Of a stretch of DNA of 64,000 nucleotides, positions 59,448 to 64,000 are shown one piece after another. Positions within the stretch are counted from its first letter, which is position 1. Every line of letters starts with the position of its first letter. The stretch spans positions 1 through 64,000 of the forward strand of contig DATEOC010000090.1 in the NCBI GenBank assembly GCA_035274425.1, in the 5' to 3' direction. The stretch comes from JADMIH01 sp035274425 (GTDB lineage: Bacteria; Chloroflexota; Chloroflexia; QHBQ01; JADMIH01). The notes under the pieces were generated by a model. It did no database searches. It saw only the letters and a list, made by a program, of their open reading frames with translations, and was not told the origin of the DNA. Both the position numbers and the translations under genes were made by a program.

Positions 59448-61931
59448 ATGCTTGCGGTAGCCCGTCGCCTCAAATCTTATGCGCTGGCCCTTGCCTGGCT
59501 GGCAGCGTCTCTAGCAGCGAGTCTCGCTCTTATGGTGAGACCCGCGGGTGCAGAGGCTGTTGGGCGCTCATACCCCATAACCGAAACTGCCGACGTAGCC
59601 ACAGCGACGCCAACTCCTGCATGCGGCATGGCGTGGCGGCAAGTCCCCAGCCCTATGATACGCTGGAGCTACCTGGCGGGTGTGTCCGCCCTCGCATGGG
59701 ACGACGCGTGGGCCGTAGGGGTCACCAGGTCGCCAACCGGCACGCTGACTATGCACTGGGATGGCACGCAGTGGAGCGTCATGTCCAGCCCGGCTGTGAG
59801 CCAGGACGTTAGCATCGGCGGGGTAACTGCCATCTCGCATAACGATGTGTGGGCGGTCGGCTACTATGATAATGACAACCAGTTGCTCACAATGCATTGG
59901 GACGGCACGCAGTGGAGCGTGGTGCCCAACCCAAGCCCCGACGGGGCCTTGTACGATGTAGATGCTTCCGCCTCCAATAACGTATGGGCGGCGGGCTATG
60001 CTCGTGGAAACCCAAACCAGTCCCTGGTCATGCGCTGGGAAGGCTCGCAGTGGGCAGTAGTGCCTGTTCCCTTTGAGGCCGAGCGTACCACCCTGGTAGG
60101 TGTTGACGTGGTAGCCCCGGACGACGTATGGGCTGTGGGCTACACTATGGAGACTAACTCCTACCGGGCCTTCGCTATGCATTGGGGTGGAAGTGGTTGG
60201 ACCGTACTGCCGCCCCCCTCCCCAGGGCAATATAGCGTCCTGGATGCAGTCGTGGCCCTCGCGCCGGACGATGTGTGGGCAGGGGGTTATGCGATGGATA
60301 GCGGCGCGCCCTGGACTCTATTTGAGCACTGGGACGGCAGCGCGTGGAGCGTCGTGCCTGCACCCGCAAATACCTTTGGCGTAAGCGCGATGGATGCCGC
60401 CACGCCCGATGATATATGGGCCGTTGGAGGCACAGAGCTTTTGCACTGGGATGGTACGAGCTGGAGTCTGGTCTCCACGCCGAGTATCAGCCCGGTCCTA
60501 AATGACATAGATGTGAGAGCAGGAGATGACGTCTGGTCCGTAGGAGAGTACGGGCCTTCGTACGGTCCGAAATATAACCAAACGTGGCGCTACAACGACC
60601 CCTGCGCGCCAATCCCCACATCTACTCCTACCTATACCCCCGCACCATCTACAGTCACAGCTACCCCGACCAGCACGGCCTGCGTAACTCTGCAAGGCTC
60701 GATCACCTCGAACGATCCGGTACAGATAGGGATGGTTGCCCGCTCAGGTACCCCATCATCTTGCCCAGGTCGAGGGTGCTCGTCGGTAGGTGACAGTCTA
60801 CCCAGGCACTACAAAATATATGAATTCTACTTCCCGTATGGCAGCTTCAGCACCGGGTGCTTCACCGTCACCCTTGAGGCCACCGGCTGCCCGGGTAACC
60901 TGTACAGCGCCGCTTATACGACTTTCGACCCGAACAACGTCTGCCAGAACGTCGAAGGGGACACGGGCGACTTTGTCTCTGGGAGCGTGTCATATTCGTT
61001 CGAGCTGTACCGGGGGACCACATACAGGGTTGTCGTGCACGAGGCGGTCCCCGACAGCGGCTGCTCAAGTTACACTTTGAAGGTGAGTACGCCTCTCGGC
61101 TGCTATTACATTGTGACTGCTACCCCTACTCCTGGGCCTACCTTTACACCCACCAGGACGCCGACACCTACCAGGACGGCAATCTCACCGAGTGCTACCC
61201 GCACTCAAACAGCCACCGCTACACTCTCCGCTGGCGTAATCTGCACCCCGACATACGCAGCCACATCTACGTCCACCCCTTTCCCTACCTCTACACCCTG
61301 CGTGATTGCCTTCAGTGACGTACCCGCGGATAGCGCCTTCTACTCATTTGTCAGGTGCCTCGCATGTCGGGAGATCATCTCCGGCTATTCTGACGGTACT
61401 TTCCGTCCAGGTAACGACATAACCAGGGGGCAGATAGCCAAGATGGTGTCGAATGCTGCTGGCTTTTCAGAGGACCCAGGTCCTCAAATATACGAGGACG
61501 TGCCTCCTGCCAGCCCGTTCTATGCCTGGATCAACCGTCTGTCCATGAGAGGACATATGACAGGGTACCTTTGTGGCCTTGTACCGGAAGAGCCATGTGA
61601 GCCTCCTGCTAACCGTCCGTACTTTAGACCTAATGCCAGCGCCACTCGTGGACAGCTAGCAAAAATAGTCTCTAACGCGGCAGGATTTGGATCAGACCCC
61701 ATAGGGCTGTTCTACACGGATGTACCACAGGGGCATATCTTCTATCTGTGGATCATGCGCCTCACACAGTTTGGAGTGATGCGTGGATACCCATGTGGAG
61801 GGGAAGGTGAGCCATGTGACGATGCTAACCGTCCATATTTCCGGCCCTTCGCGAATGTCACTAGAGGGCAGGCATCTAAGATAGTGGCTAACACTTTCTC
61901 CCCTGGCTGCCTGACACCCACACGGCGATAA
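59448..61931 (+). CDS. Secreted seven-bladed WAVG propeller protein with SLH repeats
   Basis: An 827-residue exported protein. After a signal helix come seven blades with the pattern DDVWAVGY .. HWDG..W.VVP (about 60-380), a Thr/Pro linker, a beta-sandwich with several Cys (415-560), a second linker and three SLH repeats (620-820). The SLH part is nearly the same protein as in the gene at 54385. It is probably wall-anchored with the propeller displayed outside. AAGGGAG precedes the ATG, and a TATAAT lies at 59410. Confidence 0.82.
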   Translation: MLAVARRLKSYALALAWLAASLAASLALMVRPAGAEAVGRSYPITETADVATATPTPACGMAWRQVPSPMIRWSYLAGVSALAWDDAWAVGVTRSPTGTLTMHWDGTQWSVMSSPAVSQDVSIGGVTAISHNDVWAVGYYDNDNQLLTMHWDGTQWSVVPNPSPDGALYDVDASASNNVWAAGYARGNPNQSLVMRWEGSQWAVVPVPFEAERTTLVGVDVVAPDDVWAVGYTMETNSYRAFAMHWGGSGWTVLPPPSPGQYSVLDAVVALAPDDVWAGGYAMDSGAPWTLFEHWDGSAWSVVPAPANTFGVSAMDAATPDDIWAVGGTELLHWDGTSWSLVSTPSISPVLNDIDVRAGDDVWSVGEYGPSYGPKYNQTWRYNDPCAPIPTSTPTYTPAPSTVTATPTSTACVTLQGSITSNDPVQIGMVARSGTPSSCPGRGCSSVGDSLPRHYKIYEFYFPYGSFSTGCFTVTLEATGCPGNLYSAAYTTFDPNNVCQNVEGDTGDFVSGSVSYSFELYRGTTYRVVVHEAVPDSGCSSYTLKVSTPLGCYYIVTATPTPGPTFTPTRTPTPTRTAISPSATRTQTATATLSAGVICTPTYAATSTSTPFPTSTPCVIAFSDVPADSAFYSFVRCLACREIISGYSDGTFRPGNDITRGQIAKMVSNAAGFSEDPGPQIYEDVPPASPFYAWINRLSMRGHMTGYLCGLVPEEPCEPPANRPYFRPNASATRGQLAKIVSNAAGFGSDPIGLFYTDVPQGHIFYLWIMRLTQFGVMRGYPCGGEGEPCDDANRPYFRPFANVTRGQASKIVANTFSPGCLTPTRR

Positions 61932-61961
61932 GAGGCAAGTTCAAGGTAAAAGCCCGATGCA

Positions 61962-62264
61962 TCATGGGGCTAAAATTTTGTAGTGGCCCAGGGCTGCTTC
62001 GACACCCGTAGGGTAGCCGGTGAAAATTATTTTCCACAGGCCACGCTCCGTCTTGTCATCTGTCTGGATGCGCCCCGTAACTTCGCTACGCCCTACGCCC
62101 ACTGTCCCTATTCGATCACGCTTCCCTGACGGGCTTTCCGTGTCCACAAATACAAGGAAGTCGCGACTGGTGTAATAATCAGTCGCCTTCTGGCCCGTCT
62201 CCAGATCCTCCATAGTTACGGCCCAAATGCCCTGGGGGTCTACCCTGGTGTTTTTGATTCTCAT
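61962..62264 (-). CDS. Small conserved-looking protein of unknown function
   Basis: A 100-residue beta-rich protein without signal or helix (MRIKNTRVDPQGIWAV .. TGYPTGVEAALGHYKIL). I recognise no family. Its start has a weak ribosome-binding site (GAGCGG). It is coding in an otherwise plain gap between two plus-strand genes. The codon pattern is not aberrant. Confidence 0.5.
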   Translation of the reverse strand: MRIKNTRVDPQGIWAVTMEDLETGQKATDYYTSRDFLVFVDTESPSGKRDRIGTVGVGRSEVTGRIQTDDKTERGLWKIIFTGYPTGVEAALGHYKILAP

Positions 62265-62424
62265 TATTTCCGCTCAGTTAATAAATTTGTAATAACTTTC
62301 ATGCTATAGTAATATTGTCTTCATTTTTTTGAGATACGGTAGCTAATGATAGGATGGTAACATATCTCGCATTCGGCTGCATCGTCACCCTAATAACAAC
62401 TACGTCTATCCAAGGAGCGTTCGA

Positions 62425-64000
62425 ATGACCTGGTCAAGTACTTATCTGCGCCGCACCATAATTGCTATCATCTTCCTGGGCTGCCTCGGTCTGATGACTT
62501 TATTGGGAGGTAGCGAGAGGCAAGTAGCAGCTTCGCCTATGCTGCTCAACTTTACGCCTAGCGCGACCGTTACAGGCACTCCCCCCACTGCTACCAGCAC
62601 GCGCACACCTACTAACACCCGCACGCCAACGAGCACGCGAACGCCCCTCCCGACGCCGGGGCCATGTGGCGATTGGCGACACTTCCCAGCCCCGGTAGGC
62701 AATGGTCTCACAAACACCCTGCGCGATGTGGATGCAGTCTCAGCAAACGACGTATGGGCTGTAGGTGACCAGGGCAGTGCTTACGAGTCTTTGGTACAGC
62801 ACTGGGATGGGCAAAGCTGGCAGATTATCCCAAGCCCGAATCCAATGACGCTCAGGGGTGTGGCTGCTATAGCCTCGGATGACGTGTGGGCAGTCGGCTT
62901 TCCAGATAGCTACGGCGTGACGACCACCATCCACTGGGACGGCACCGCCTGGAGCGTCGTGCCAAGCCCCAACGTTCCAGGTGTCCCTAACTACCTTTAC
63001 GCCGTTTCCGCCAGCGGCCCGAACGACGTGTGGGCGGTGGGCAAGGCCAACTCCCGTCCCCTCTTCTTGCACTGGGACGGCACAGCATGGAGCATAGTGC
63101 CTACGCCTGATGGCGTTTACGGCTCGCTCAACGCCGTAAGTGCGCTTGCGCCTGATGATGCGTGGGCGGTCGGCACGGTCGGCGTCACTTATGGCGACGA
63201 CTTCACGGTAACGCTCCACTGGGACGGCACCAGCTGGACCAGGGTTGACAGCCCCAGCCCGGGAACCTACCACAATATCCTGTACGGGGTCACGATGATA
63301 GCCACCGATGATGTTTGGGCTGTGGGAACGCTGGCGAACGGCCCCGTTGACTACCACGGGCTGATTATGCACTGGGACGGCAGCGCGTGGGAAGTGTCTC
63401 CGTCGCCCGGATTGGGTGACGACGAAGGACAAAGGACGAAGGGTGGCCGACGAGGGACGGGGGAAGTTCCGGATACGTATGGAATATACTTCCACGCTGT
63501 GGACGCAGCCTCGACCAACGAGGTCTGGGCGGTCGGGCGCGACTATATTTCGTCCGATACCAGCTCGGTAATTGTGCGCTGGGATGGGAACAGTTGGACT
63601 GAATCGCCCCACCCTGACCCGAGCCGCAGCATCAACAGGCTGTGGGGAGTTGCAGCCGTTGCGCCCGGCGAGGCATGGGCGGTTGGCACGTACTGGGAAG
63701 ATGATACCAGTTACTATCGCGCTCTAATAGAGCATTATGGCCCTGAGTGCGGCACACCGACGCCAACCGTAACCGGCACTCCGCCTACCGCTACGAGCAC
63801 TCGCACACCCCTGCCTCAATCGGCCACTCCTACCGCCGTAGGCTGCGCGGGCGGCAACCTCCTGACGGAGAGCTTCACCGTAGCCCCGCCCGCTGGGTGG
63901 CCTACCCAGAACAACAGCCATCCTGCCGGCACAGGTGGTGGATGGTCCCAGGGCGACAGCACGACCTTCTCGGCTCACTCAGGAGCGCCTAACTCTTATG
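62425..64000 (+). CDS. Secreted seven-bladed WAVG propeller protein, 3' end outside window
   Basis: An open frame of 525 codons to the window end. There is a signal helix, a Thr/Pro linker (45-75) and seven blades with NDVWAVG .. HWDG.. motifs (to about 430). A second Thr/Pro linker leads to ESFTVAPPAGWPTQNN .. FSAHSG, which resembles a cleaved-adhesin/choice-of-anchor J domain. Between blades five and six, GDDEGQRTKGGRRGTGE is encoded by degenerate heptamers (63419-63465). AAGGAGCG precedes the ATG. It is a tandem paralogue of the gene at 59448. Confidence 0.8.
   Translation, partial: MTWSSTYLRRTIIAIIFLGCLGLMTLLGGSERQVAASPMLLNFTPSATVTGTPPTATSTRTPTNTRTPTSTRTPLPTPGPCGDWRHFPAPVGNGLTNTLRDVDAVSANDVWAVGDQGSAYESLVQHWDGQSWQIIPSPNPMTLRGVAAIASDDVWAVGFPDSYGVTTTIHWDGTAWSVVPSPNVPGVPNYLYAVSASGPNDVWAVGKANSRPLFLHWDGTAWSIVPTPDGVYGSLNAVSALAPDDAWAVGTVGVTYGDDFTVTLHWDGTSWTRVDSPSPGTYHNILYGVTMIATDDVWAVGTLANGPVDYHGLIMHWDGSAWEVSPSPGLGDDEGQRTKGGRRGTGEVPDTYGIYFHAVDAASTNEVWAVGRDYISSDTSSVIVRWDGNSWTESPHPDPSRSINRLWGVAAVAPGEAWAVGTYWEDDTSYYRALIEHYGPECGTPTPTVTGTPPTATSTRTPLPQSATPTAVGCAGGNLLTESFTVAPPAGWPTQNNSHPAGTGGGWSQGDSTTFSAHSGAPNSY

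Overview
The window looks like a chromosomal stretch of a Chloroflexota-type bacterium. This is an inference from style, not from a marker gene: secreted proteins with Thr/Pro-rich linkers, S-layer-homology (SLH) proteins, no outer-membrane machinery, several TTG/GTG starts, a moderately high G+C content, and very many short tandem repeats between and inside genes. I saw no rRNA, tRNA, CRISPR array, phage gene or transposase gene.

Layout. 1-9400: pRiA4b ORF-3-like protein, MFS exporter, DUF951 protein, methyltransferase, two DUF6174-type secreted paralogues, a CPBP protease gene broken by one stop codon, a lipoprotein HEXXH protease and a rhomboid protease. 9400-14100: zinc-ribbon protein, a secreted repeat/RlpA-like protein, a URO-D-family enzyme, a noncoding stretch packed with hairpins, and an M23 endopeptidase. 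14100-17600: a conserved minus-strand cluster nrnA-truB-(MazG-like)-ribF. 17700-31000: DoxX, C39-type peptidases, GNAT, TPR lipoprotein, a large membrane glycosyltransferase, two L,D-transpeptidases, a Gly-rich membrane protein and a degenerate receiver-GGDEF protein. 31200-44800: DUF2851, M24 peptidase, adenosine deaminase, fabZ, hexapeptide acyltransferase, ATP-grasp, a second membrane glycosyltransferase, an Fe-S assembly (MIP18-type) protein, a ParB/Srx-fold protein, esterase, zinc ribbon, PAP2 phosphatase and a Yip1-like protein. 44900-64000: DUF3352, SLH surface proteins, a CcdA-thioredoxin fusion, trmB, CPBP protease, SH3/lysozyme-like protein, OsmC, a sialidase-like SLH protein, an XRE/NB-ARC/TPR regulator and two seven-bladed WAVG propeller proteins, the last cut by the window end.

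Together the exported proteins form a cell-envelope toolkit: L,D-transpeptidases, M23 and lysozyme-like hydrolases, C39-type peptidases, SLH-anchored sialidase/propeller proteins and an extracytoplasmic thiol-redox protein. The SLH proteins carry unusual cysteine pairs.

The most unusual content is repetitive DNA. At least ten different tandem repeats, nearly all with a 7-bp unit, occur as inverted (foldback) elements. They sit directly upstream of sigma70-like promoters, or lie in frame inside genes including truB, two glycosyltransferases and the NB-ARC regulator. Mixed with them are three copies of a hairpin element of about 165 bp, a hairpin family with a conserved TTAAG-type loop, a 153-bp MITE-like element, five GTAGGGGC palindromes and long perfect palindromic terminators.
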